Origin: Ignavibacteria bacterium
Lineage (GTDB): Bacteria > Bacteroidota > Ignavibacteria > Kapaibacteriales > UBA4661
Length of the DNA: 64,000 nt
Reading direction: 5' to 3'
Assembly: GCA_013298775.1 (NCBI GenBank)
Contig: JAAFIV010000022.1
Location: forward strand, 21,118-85,117
The notes under the pieces were generated by a model. That model was not told where the DNA came from. It saw only the letters and a list, made by a program, of their open reading frames with translations, and ran no database searches. Below, in pieces: positions 53,767 to 60,714 of the stretch. Within the stretch, counting starts at the first letter, position 1; each line of letters begins with the position of its first letter. The position numbers were made by a program, and so were the translations under genes.

Positions 53767-54489
53767 GTGGCTTCCCAAAAAGCTGTCCCTGTAAAGAGTG
53801 CCTCAACGAAAGCTGCATCGTTCAAGGCTCCCGCAAAAGCAGTAGTAGCGAAGAAAGAAGTCACGAAAGCATCGGCATCATCAAAAATGAGGAGTGCGAA
53901 ATCGTCGGCACCAAAAGTAATGCCTACGCCTACGCTGCGTCCAGGGCAAACGGTTTCAATTACTCGCACGCTTGACCAGCCGACAAAAAGCGAAGAAATA
54001 CCGGATGATGTAGAAATAGCTGCGCCAGAGCAATTCGCTCCCGTGCCGATGGCTTCTCGCTTACAGCGTCCGACAGTTCGGTACTCCGATACTGATTTGA
54101 CGATGTTTCGTAAGCATATTGATTCGGAACGCCAGAAAGCAATGGAGGAGTTTCAAATGCTGCGCGAAAATCTTGAAGACCTCACCAATTCTGAAATGGC
54201 AGACGAAAACGCTTCCTACTCAATGCACATGGCAGAGCAAGGAACAGACGCACAAGAGAAAGAAAAACTCTATGCGCACGTGCAGCGTATTTCGGACTAC
54301 ATCAAGAAACTTGATGAAGCCTTACAACGCATCAATGATAAGGTCTATGGGATTTGCAAAATGTGTGGTATTTTGATTGCAAAAGAGAGGTTGCTGGCTG
54401 TGCCGATAACAACGCAATCAGCATCTTACAAGCTCCGCAAGCGTTGCCCAGAAGACGGTGTTGATAGAATTGTTGCCGTCAAAAAATAA
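53767..54489 (+). CDS. DksA/TraR-type zinc-finger-like protein with basic N-terminus (probably 3' part of frameshifted gene)
   Basis: 240 residues if begun at GTG 53767, but no Shine-Dalgarno precedes it and the frame is open to 53653 with the same Lys/Ser/Ala composition. The true product may therefore start in the H1-like gene. The first 60 residues are a basic disordered tail. About 100-240 is a DksA/TraR-like domain: a coiled coil (RKHIDSERQKAMEEFQMLRENLEDL and EKEKLYAHVQRISDYIKKLDEALQRI), then YGICKMCGILIAKERLLAVPITTQ. Only the first CxxC of the C4 finger is present; the second pair reads TTQSASY, as in many Bacteroidota members. DksA-like proteins bind RNA polymerase; a link to DNA via the H1-like tail is inference. 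Confidence 0.8.
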   Translation: MASQKAVPVKSASTKAASFKAPAKAVVAKKEVTKASASSKMRSAKSSAPKVMPTPTLRPGQTVSITRTLDQPTKSEEIPDDVEIAAPEQFAPVPMASRLQRPTVRYSDTDLTMFRKHIDSERQKAMEEFQMLRENLEDLTNSEMADENASYSMHMAEQGTDAQEKEKLYAHVQRISDYIKKLDEALQRINDKVYGICKMCGILIAKERLLAVPITTQSASYKLRKRCPEDGVDRIVAVKK

Positions 54490-54517
54490 GCGCAAAGATT
54501 CACGCCTTTGCAAAAGC

Positions 54518-54614
54518 GCACAACGCCGATACAATCGTGCTTCTCAAGTATATCTTCTAAGAAATCTCCTTCTCAGAAATCTTCTTTAGAAAGCTGTTTG
54601 TATCGGCGTTGTGC
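54518..54614. repeat. Long hairpin with 17-bp perfect stem
   Basis: GCACAACGCCGATACAA (54518-54534) pairs perfectly with TTGTATCGGCGTTGTGC (54598-54614); the 63-base loop contains a further TTCTAA/TTAGAA pair. It follows the DksA-like gene by 29 bases and could fold at the 3' end of its mRNA, but no T tract is present. The same sequence is not seen elsewhere in the window. Confidence 0.8.
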
Positions 54615-54739
54615 TGTTTGAGTGTGCGCTAAGGCATTTGTAGAATGCGAAGTCGAGACTTTCTACGGTGCGAAAGCCGTGCGTATTTGCGTATATTTGA
54701 GATTCAACCACCATACTTCCTATTTTTTACCTATTTGCT

Positions 54740-55681
54740 ATGAATTTTTCTCGTACAAGTCTTTTCGCATCAGGTTTTATCGGCATTTGCGCTCTTATTC
54801 AAGGAGTTTCTTCACCAACGCCGTTCATTCCTTCTGGCGCAAAAAACACCGCAACAGCTCAAGAATGCTGCTCGGCACAGCACAATACATCCAATAAAGC
54901 AACCGCTATCGAAGCGACAGCCGCCTTTTCAGCTTTTGCCTCCAAAAGTACCTTTCGTCTTCAGCACGATGAACCACTCAACACCGTTTCTATGCTTGCT
55001 TTGAAAGGTAAAACTCTTGTTGTAAAAAGTACCGATGGGAAAGAATGTTTCGCCTACGACACAGCTCCGCAGGCAGCCTCGCCGAATAAAGAGAAAGCTG
55101 TGATTTTTGTCATTCACGAATGGTGGGGGCTGAACGAACACATCAAGCAGGAAAGTGATATGTTAGCAGAGACGCTTGGTGTACGTGTTCTCGCGCTAGA
55201 TTTGTATGATGGCAAAGTAGCCACAACACGCGATAGTGCCGCAAAGTATATGCAGTCCTGTTCGCCAGAGCGTGCGAAAGCTATTATTTCAGCATTTGCT
55301 GGCACGCTTGCCTCGAATGTACGCATTGGTACAATTGGCTGGTGCTTTGGCGGTGGCTGGTCGCATCAGGCTACCTTGCTTTTGGGAAAACAAGCAACTG
55401 CGTGTGTCATTTACTACGGTATGCCGGAAACCGACCCCACAAAACTTGCCACACAGAGCGCACCAACACTGGGTATTTTTGCAAAGCAAGAAAAATGGAT
55501 TTCTCCCGAAGTTGTTGCAAAATTTGAAAGCGCGATGAAAGCTGCTGGAAAGCCACTTGAAATAAAGAGTTTCGATGCCGACCATGGTTTTGCAAATCCG
55601 AGCAATCCCAAGCACAACAAGGAATACACCGAGCAAGCACGGGCATCCGTTTTAGAATTTTTCAAAAAACATTTGTTGTAA
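54740..55681 (+). CDS. Exported dienelactone hydrolase family protein
   Basis: 313 residues. An N-terminal hydrophobic stretch (SLFASGFIGICALIQGVSS) looks like a signal peptide, followed by a Cys pair (QECCSAQ), so lipid attachment or disulfides are conceivable. The last 200 residues are a dienelactone hydrolase-type alpha/beta hydrolase: VIHEWWGLNEHIKQ, VLALDLYDGK, nucleophile Cys in IGWCFGGGWS, and His in FDADHGFANPS. The usual acidic residue seems to be Glu in KQEKWIS instead of Asp. Substrate unknown; chlorocatechol breakdown is unlikely given the lack of partner genes. Confidence 0.87.
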   Translation: MNFSRTSLFASGFIGICALIQGVSSPTPFIPSGAKNTATAQECCSAQHNTSNKATAIEATAAFSAFASKSTFRLQHDEPLNTVSMLALKGKTLVVKSTDGKECFAYDTAPQAASPNKEKAVIFVIHEWWGLNEHIKQESDMLAETLGVRVLALDLYDGKVATTRDSAAKYMQSCSPERAKAIISAFAGTLASNVRIGTIGWCFGGGWSHQATLLLGKQATACVIYYGMPETDPTKLATQSAPTLGIFAKQEKWISPEVVAKFESAMKAAGKPLEIKSFDADHGFANPSNPKHNKEYTEQARASVLEFFKKHLL

Positions 55682-55737
55682 TTTGCCTTTGTATTTTACA
55701 AGCAAAGGCACGAAGTACATAACTTTTGAGTGAAGCA

Positions 55738-55887
55738 ATGATTTGTGTGTTGCAGGGTACGAAAGTAGATTTGGTGCGTATTCCACGCGACCGCGACGAA
55801 GAAAAACGCTTGTATAGTTTGGCGAGGAGTTTTTGGGAAGTATTGTGTGATGAAAACAAGAGAGCAGTGAAAAAATTTAACCTATGA
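55738..55887 (+). CDS. Small hypothetical protein or gene fragment
   Basis: A 49-residue frame from ATG 55738, too short for routine calling. The residues VDLVRIPRDRDEEKRLYSLARSFWEVLCDENKRAVKKFNL look like protein sequence (amphipathic, charged, few rare residues), shown here as two halves of an apparent helix-turn-helix; I do not recognise the family. It may be a decayed gene's remnant, since it starts without a good ribosome-binding site 56 bases after the hydrolase stop. Low confidence. Confidence 0.3.
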   Translation: MICVLQGTKVDLVRIPRDRDEEKRLYSLARSFWEVLCDENKRAVKKFNL

Positions 55888-55897
55888 ATAACCCCGC

Positions 55898-55929
55898 AAA
55901 AAAGCCACTTCAGTAATGAAGCGGCTTTT
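55898..55929 (-). terminator. Terminator after tRNA-Arg
   Basis: On the minus strand AAAAGCCGCTTCA, TTAC loop and TGAAGTGGCTTTT form a stem with one mismatch, followed by a run of T. It lies 13 bases downstream of the tRNA 3' end. The mirror-image ends allow use from the plus strand too. Confidence 0.85.
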
Positions 55930-55941
55930 GGCGTTTTTTGG

Positions 55942-56015
55942 TGGTCCCGAGAGGACTCGAACCTCCGACACCAAGTTTAGGAAACTTGTGTTCTGTCCAG
56001 CTGAACTACGGGACC
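55942..56015 (-). tRNA. tRNA-Arg (anticodon CCU)
   Basis: 74 bases on the minus strand. Acceptor stem GGTCCCG/CGGGACC with discriminator A, D arm GTTCAGCTGGACAGAAC, anticodon stem CAAGT/ACTTG with loop TTCCTAA, giving anticodon CCT (reads AGG), and T arm GGAGGTTCGAGTCCTC. CCA is not encoded. All stems pair. A terminator follows directly. Confidence 0.96.
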
Positions 56016-56051
56016 GTTGGGATAATAATTTCGCTGTCAAGCTGGATGACG

Positions 56052-56510
56052 TTAGTGAATAACATCGCTTGGCTGAAGGAAGACGCGGCGGCTTGGTGCG
56101 GCAATGCTTGCTGCATTAAACAGCACATCGCCAACAATTTTTTTGACGGCATCAAGGGGAATCGGCTGCATTCCAGTAATGATGCACCGGTCAATAATTT
56201 CTTCGCGTTGGTCGTGGGCAATAACGCCGAGTTCGGTCAGCTGAATCAAGTACCCAAGCACATCCGACGAAATAAACATCTTTTCAAATTCATGCAAAAC
56301 ACGAAAAGAAAAAGGATTTCCTTCCAACGCCGAATTCAAATAATCACGCTCGGAGGCTGTTCTATCAACTATCCAGCTAAACGCAGTAGAAATCTCCATC
56401 TGCGAATAGCCTTTTTTACTGAGTGAATGTACTGTCCGCTCGTTGATGGCGTGATTATTCCTCAGTTCCGACATTAAATACACAATAATTTCAACGATAT
56501 GTTCTTGCAT
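56052..56510 (-). CDS. Smg-like protein (DUF494)
   Basis: 152 residues that match the DUF494/Smg family: MQEHIVEIIVYLMSEL at the start, KKGYSQMEISTAFSWIVD in the centre and LGVIAHDQREEIIDRCI, LDAVKKIVGDVLFN at the end. In E. coli smg lies beside the topA/dprA region; its function is not established. Here it is upstream of tRNA-Arg and downstream of ybeY on the same strand, with 105 bases before it. No signal peptide. Confidence 0.85.
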   Translation of the reverse strand: MQEHIVEIIVYLMSELRNNHAINERTVHSLSKKGYSQMEISTAFSWIVDRTASERDYLNSALEGNPFSFRVLHEFEKMFISSDVLGYLIQLTELGVIAHDQREEIIDRCIITGMQPIPLDAVKKIVGDVLFNAASIAAPSRRVFLQPSDVIH

Positions 56511-56615
56511 ACAAGTCTCCGTGACAACTTCAGTGCCTGCGCATTTCTCAAATGTACTGATTCTACGCGCTTGGGGGATGCGTGATTCCGTGAAATGACC
56601 AAATACGGCACGAAA

Positions 56616-57023
56616 CTATGCCATGTATTTGTCCTCTAGCCTACTCATATTTGTACGCTCTTCCGTGCTTGCATCGTCGTAACCGACAAGGTGCAAGGTG
56701 CCGTGCGCTGCCAGGCGTGCAAGCTCGTTAGTGAGCGAAACACCATATTCTGCGGCTTGCTGGCGTGCTGTATCAATGCTGATGTACATTTCTCCGTCAA
56801 TATCCTCATCTTCTAAGGGAAATGTGATAATATCGGTCGGATAATCGTGTTGGAGAAATTCCTTGTTCATCGCATGGATTTTGGCATCATCTACCACCAC
56901 CACACTCACACGAGCCTCTGAAATTTTTTCACCACGCAGTACATTTTCAATCACACGCTGCATCCTCGCACGAGGAATAGGCTTACAAGTAGTGTCGTTG
57001 AAAATGTGAATTTCAAATTTCAT
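56616..57023 (-). CDS. ybeY: Endoribonuclease YbeY
   Basis: 135 residues from ATG 57023; an open extension to 57110 lacks family sequence. Landmarks: VSVVVVDDAKIHAMNKEFLQHDYPTDIITFPL and the zinc motif at His107 and His111 (AAHGTLHLVGYDD). The third ligand, His in GYDH of E. coli, is Asp117 here; an Asp/Lys-Asp at this place is common in Bacteroidota-type YbeY. Acts in 16S rRNA 3'-end maturation and rRNA quality control. Solitary, 105 bases from the Smg-like gene. Confidence 0.92.
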   Translation of the reverse strand: MKFEIHIFNDTTCKPIPRARMQRVIENVLRGEKISEARVSVVVVDDAKIHAMNKEFLQHDYPTDIITFPLEDEDIDGEMYISIDTARQQAAEYGVSLTNELARLAAHGTLHLVGYDDASTEERTNMSRLEDKYMA

Positions 57024-57163
57024 GGCAAATTTTTTTAGCGATTTTTTTAGAAACTTTTTCGCACAAGTTTTCCACAGCAGGACATCGTTGGTGATTAGCC
57101 ATTGGTGCATTGGTCATTTGGTGATGTCTTCCAGCTAATGACTAATGGCAAACGACCTTCAAA

Positions 57164-57610
57164 TTACGCAAGAACAGCTTCTGCGACGGAGAGCTGCATG
57201 GACGACATCAAAAGGCGTGGGTCAAGTTCGGTAAAATCGGCAGAAAGGTTGCTGCGGCGGACGTTAGTAAACATGGAACACGTGCATTGTTTGCCAACAA
57301 CCAAGCCAGAAATAAGGTCGTTATTTTCGCTGATGAAGATAAGTTCATCCGGCTCGAAGACCATAAATCCTGTGCAAGAATGCAGTTCAAAGTACCCATG
57401 CTGCGTTTGAGCGATAACGAGCGCAGCGTGTGTTCCATCGCCCATATCTACATTGTTGGAGACATTGAGCGTAAGCGATTGGCGTGTTTGCTGGTTTGCA
57501 AGCGTGAACAGATATTCTCCGTCGGTTTCATGCGGTGTTGCGCCCAAAATTGCACTCATATTGTGAATATCTTCCGCGCTGAAGGAAAAGTCGGAAAAAG
57601 AGGTCATCAT
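57164..57610 (-). CDS. Hypothetical protein
   Basis: 148 residues from ATG 57610 (ATG 57607 also possible). Predicted soluble, acidic, beta-rich: SAEDIHNMSAILGATPHETDGEYLFTLANQQ, then SLTLNVSNNVDMGDGTHAALVI and YFELHSCTGFMVFEPDELIFI. I do not recognise the family. The C-terminal 30 residues look like a helix. It stands on the minus strand upstream of ybeY, 140 bases away. Confidence 0.6.
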   Translation of the reverse strand: MMTSFSDFSFSAEDIHNMSAILGATPHETDGEYLFTLANQQTRQSLTLNVSNNVDMGDGTHAALVIAQTQHGYFELHSCTGFMVFEPDELIFISENNDLISGLVVGKQCTCSMFTNVRRSNLSADFTELDPRLLMSSMQLSVAEAVLA

Positions 57611-57930
57611 AGTGTTCAATGGTCAATGTTTGGGAAAATTTGCGTATTTTTTCATTCTTTTTCTCTTCTACGGTATTGCGAACAAATTGTTGCTGTGCGT
57701 CTCAAAGTATCGTCAATACTGGTAGTTTTATTTTTTATATCGTTCTTTTGCATATTGTTTCGCACAATAAACAAGCATTTAAGATAGGAAAATTTTACGA
57801 TATAACCGCATGACAGGAGTATCTTTCGCCGCTTGCGCACCAAAGAAGTTTTCCTACTGTTTTCCTCGAATTTTCCCCATACTTTTCCACAACATTTTTT
57901 ACAATATTTTCCACAAACACGTATTCAATC
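57611..57930. other. AT-rich intergenic region before the MNT/HEPN block
   Basis: 320 bases, T-rich, without an ORF of coding character. Two TTTTCCACA sequences (57883-57891, 57907-57915) fit the loose DnaA-box pattern but I treat them as chance or as MntA-promoter context. The promoter of the MNT/HEPN genes should be here; I cannot place it with confidence. Confidence 0.4.
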
Positions 57931-58260
57931 ATGCCTCTTTCTGAAACCGATAACATCCTTTGCGAGCGCATCCGCGAAACGGTTCGCACAGTAGAGCCGT
58001 CCGCAGAGTGTATTCTCTTCGGTTCGCGGGCGCGAGGTGATGCGCGTGAGGATTCGGATTGGGATGTGCTGGTGCTGGTGGACGGCGAAAATTCTAATGC
58101 ACGGAAGCGGCGTATTCGCTACGCACTCTACGACCTTGAGTTTGAAGTAGGAATGGTGCTGGCAAGCATTATTAAATCAAAAGAGCAGTGGCATAAAGAA
58201 GCCACGTTCTATAAAACGTGGTTAGCTCAAAACGTTGCGGAAGAAGGCGTAGCATTGTGA
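57931..58260 (+). CDS. MNT-type nucleotidyltransferase (MntA-like antitoxin), module 1
   Basis: 109 residues. The minimal nucleotidyltransferase motif is intact: ILFGSRARGDAREDSDWDVLVLVD, i.e. GS-x10-DxD with the metal-binding acids. In the HepT/MntA system this enzyme adds AMPs to the HEPN ribonuclease and blocks it. The stop overlaps the HEPN gene's GTG start (GTGA). Across 98 bases (57991-58088) its DNA matches the module 2 gene with about five differences, all synonymous. Confidence 0.9.
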   Translation: MPLSETDNILCERIRETVRTVEPSAECILFGSRARGDAREDSDWDVLVLVDGENSNARKRRIRYALYDLEFEVGMVLASIIKSKEQWHKEATFYKTWLAQNVAEEGVAL

Positions 58261-58658
58261 TAAACGAACAAACACGAGAACTTATCCGCTACCGATTGGA
58301 ACGTTCGCAAGCCTCGTTGCGGGCGGCAAAGTCCTTGCATTCAGAAGGTCAGTATCTTGATGCTATCAATCGGCTCTATTATGCGTGTTTTTATGCGGTG
58401 GTTGCGGCATTGTTACTTGATAATCATACGGCAAAATCTCATAGCGGCGTACGGACAATGTTTCATAAATACTGGGTTCTGACGGAGCGCATTGCTCCAA
58501 GCTACGGTAAAACCTATAACGAAATTTTTGATATGCGCCATGAAGATGATTACGATGACTTTGCTGCGGTGCAGTCTGAAGTAGCTGATGAAATGTTGGC
58601 AAATGTCGAAGATTTTATCAAAACCCTTCAAAGCCTCATCAATACTGAGCTTTTATGA
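58257..58658 (+). CDS. HEPN-domain protein (toxin), module 1
   Basis: 133 residues from GTG 58257, which overlaps the MNT stop codon; a longer frame to 58218 lies inside the MNT gene. Four-helix HEPN domain: LIRYRLERSQASLRAAKSLHSEGQYLDAINRLYYACFYAVVAALLLD, with MRHEDDYDDF late in the protein. In HepT the catalytic and AMP-accepting motif is RX4HXY; here it is R-x3-DY-type (RHEDDY), as in the UPF0332 branch, so ribonuclease activity is uncertain. Pairs with the MNT gene before it. Confidence 0.88.
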   Translation: MINEQTRELIRYRLERSQASLRAAKSLHSEGQYLDAINRLYYACFYAVVAALLLDNHTAKSHSGVRTMFHKYWVLTERIAPSYGKTYNEIFDMRHEDDYDDFAAVQSEVADEMLANVEDFIKTLQSLINTELL

Positions 58659-58972
58659 TGTCTTCTCATAATTTTCTTCACCGCTTACGCGACACTATCC
58701 GCGCCGTAGAGCCATCGGCAGAGTGTATTCTCTTCGGTTCGCGGGCGCGTGGCGATGCGCGTGAGGATTCGGATTGGGATGTGTTGGTGCTGGTGGACGG
58801 CGACGTAGATTATGACCGGAAATTTAGGCTTGTTGCGCAGGTAGTTGGCTTAGAAATTGAGACGTGCTCTGCGATTTCAACGATCATGTGTGAAAAATCA
58901 ATGTGGCACAATCAAGATTGGCGCATTTACTCACTGCAACAGTCTGTGAATGAGGAAGGAATTGCAATATGA
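58655..58972 (+). CDS. MNT-type nucleotidyltransferase (MntA-like antitoxin), module 2
   Basis: 105 residues, ATG overlapping the stop of module 1's HEPN gene (ATGA). Motif ILFGSRARGDAREDSDWDVLVLVD is identical to module 1; the C-terminal half differs (YDRKFRLVAQVVGLEIETCSAIST against KRRIRYALYDLEFEVGMVLASII). The contrast of identical start and diverged end suggests gene conversion or strong constraint on the active site. Probably forms its own pair with the next gene. Confidence 0.9.
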   Translation: MMSSHNFLHRLRDTIRAVEPSAECILFGSRARGDAREDSDWDVLVLVDGDVDYDRKFRLVAQVVGLEIETCSAISTIMCEKSMWHNQDWRIYSLQQSVNEEGIAI

Positions 58973-59385
58973 GTGAAGAAATCCGAAAAAACCTTGTTCC
59001 CTATCGGCTTGAACGCTCGGAAAAGAGTCTGCACGTTGCACGAATAGTACTCGAAGCCAGTGAGTATTCCGATAGTATTAATCGAATCTACTACGCTTGT
59101 TTTTACGCCGTTACCGCACTCTTGCTTACCAACGACATTACTCCGAAATCACACTCTGGCACAAAAACTATGTTTCATAAACACTTTGCTTTGACAAACA
59201 TGATTGCGCCAGAACTCACGACTTTTTACTCTCAAATCTTTACGCTGCGTCAGGAAGAAGATTACAGCAATTTTGCGGGAGTAAATGCAACGACCGCTTT
59301 GGAAATGTTTTCAAAAGCGGAAAAATTTATTCAGGTTATCAAAAGCCTTATCAATACTGAATTTTCACCAACAAACGACCAATAA
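58969..59385 (+). CDS. HEPN-domain protein (toxin), module 2
   Basis: 138 residues; its ATG overlaps the MNT stop by four bases. HEPN fold: LVPYRLERSEKSLHVARIVLEASEYSDSINRIYYACFYAVTALLLTN, then LRQEEDYSNF at the position of RHEDDY in module 1. Related to module 1's HEPN protein over the whole length at roughly half identity by eye. The module is followed after 44 bases by the truncated start of thrS. Confidence 0.88.
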   Translation: MSEEIRKNLVPYRLERSEKSLHVARIVLEASEYSDSINRIYYACFYAVTALLLTNDITPKSHSGTKTMFHKHFALTNMIAPELTTFYSQIFTLRQEEDYSNFAGVNATTALEMFSKAEKFIQVIKSLINTEFSPTNDQ

Positions 59386-59429
59386 ACAACCAACAAACTT
59401 CCATCAAATTTTTTCATTTCTCTTTTTCC

Positions 59430-59552
59430 ATGAACATTACTCTCACTCTCCCCGACGGCTCAAAACGCGAGTACGCAAGCGGTTCCACAGGCTTGCACGT
59501 AGCCGTTTGGATTTTTCCGCTAAAGGACGGTGATTGTAATGGCTTGGTTTGA
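59430..59552 (+). pseudogene. thrS: Truncated 5' copy of thrS
   Basis: The first 75 bases (59430-59504) encode the same 25 residues as the intact thrS start at 61871 (MNITLTLPDG...GLHVA) but differ at six third positions, all synonymous. From codon 26 the frame reads VWIFPLKDGDCNGLV and stops at 59552, inside the restriction gene. This is the original start of thrS, cut off by insertion of the R-M unit, or a copy brought with it. It may still be translated as a 40-residue leader. Confidence 0.9.
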
Positions 59553-60714
59553 CAACATAGAAAACTTGGGATACGAATTAGAATCATTCCCAGAGTTTAC
59601 AGCAATAACGAATTTGCTTTTACCACAAGCAGGAGACGACGCTCGTGAATTGAAGATTTCCACTGGAATTGTTTTTGCCGCGATATACGATTTACTGGTG
59701 TCAGTGGCGTATTACCAAGAATCCATAGCCAATGTTGGTTGGATGTATTGTGCAAAAGTCTCGCCTGGTGATCCAATACTCACGTTTCCTTTTGTCAATG
59801 CTTGCCCCGTCTGCACGATAGCAAACGGTGAAATCGTGAAATGTACAGGAAATAAGCCAGAATCGGGGAAAATTGGTAAAATTACTTCTGAAACGCTTCT
59901 CCGCTTTTTGGCAGAAGTTTTTCAGCAAAATGGTCAAAATCTCGTCGTCAAAACAGGTCAGGAGCCAATAGATTATGTTATCGCGGATACCGAAAGAAGC
60001 GCGTATTTGCTGGGCGAAATCAAGGCTGCACCACTTGTCGTCTTGCCGCTTGCAGCCGACAGCGAGGTTTGGCGGGAATCCAAGCCGCAAGGCATTGTTC
60101 CTGTACAGCACAAAGATAAAGCAGCCGTTAATTCCTTAGCAACCACGCCGCTTTTTATGCTTATGCCAGTACGCGATGGTGATACATGGTCATATCGGCG
60201 AGTACACTTGGGCGCAAAGTCTGATAAGAACTGGGCTTTTGAAGGTTTAGCCAAAGCACTTCAGCACGACAAAACGATATTCCGCGATTACCTGCTTTTT
60301 TGGAACAATGCTCTGAAAGTGTACGAAACCAAAGATCGCACCCATCCTCTCTACTGGCTCACCAATGGCTGCGGTAGTAAGGGATCTATCAACGTTTCCG
60401 ATAGTAAAACCAGCGTTGGCATGGACAGAACGGATGATATAAAAAAAGGCATTTATCAGCTTCTGAAAATTGGTGCGGAATCTCGAAAGAATGACTTGCC
60501 GTATTCGCTCACCATTGCTCTCATCTCCAATATCCACGCCATTCGTCACTACGATGATTATTTTCAGCCCGTTGAGGATCTTGTTTGGGGCTATGATTCG
60601 ATGCGCGATAAAGGTTTGTTTCATCTTTACGACGGCTTATTTTCGTTTACGCGCAAGAGCCTCAAAACTCATTGGTTATCAATTCTTTTTGCCTTCACCG
60701 ATGACCATTCATAA
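59539..60714 (+). CDS. Putative type II restriction endonuclease (PD-(D/E)xK)
   Basis: 391 residues from ATG 59539 (AAGGA lies 11 bases upstream). No close family is recognised. A likely PD-(D/E)xK site is PIDYVIADTERSAYLLGEIK: Asp145, then Glu160 and Lys162. Cysteines C89-P-V-C92 and C102 near it could bind zinc. Adjacent and overlapping by 14 bases with a cytosine-5 methyltransferase gene, so it is called a restriction enzyme by context plus motif. Location in the inserted unit at thrS supports a mobile R-M system. Recognition site unknown. Confidence 0.75.
   Translation: MAWFDNIENLGYELESFPEFTAITNLLLPQAGDDARELKISTGIVFAAIYDLLVSVAYYQESIANVGWMYCAKVSPGDPILTFPFVNACPVCTIANGEIVKCTGNKPESGKIGKITSETLLRFLAEVFQQNGQNLVVKTGQEPIDYVIADTERSAYLLGEIKAAPLVVLPLAADSEVWRESKPQGIVPVQHKDKAAVNSLATTPLFMLMPVRDGDTWSYRRVHLGAKSDKNWAFEGLAKALQHDKTIFRDYLLFWNNALKVYETKDRTHPLYWLTNGCGSKGSINVSDSKTSVGMDRTDDIKKGIYQLLKIGAESRKNDLPYSLTIALISNIHAIRHYDDYFQPVEDLVWGYDSMRDKGLFHLYDGLFSFTRKSLKTHWLSILFAFTDDHS

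Noticed and set aside
57876..57926. A second origin candidate from two TTTTCCACA boxes
   Set aside because: Only two loose boxes in T-rich DNA without dnaA or other origin genes; expected by chance in AT-rich spacers.
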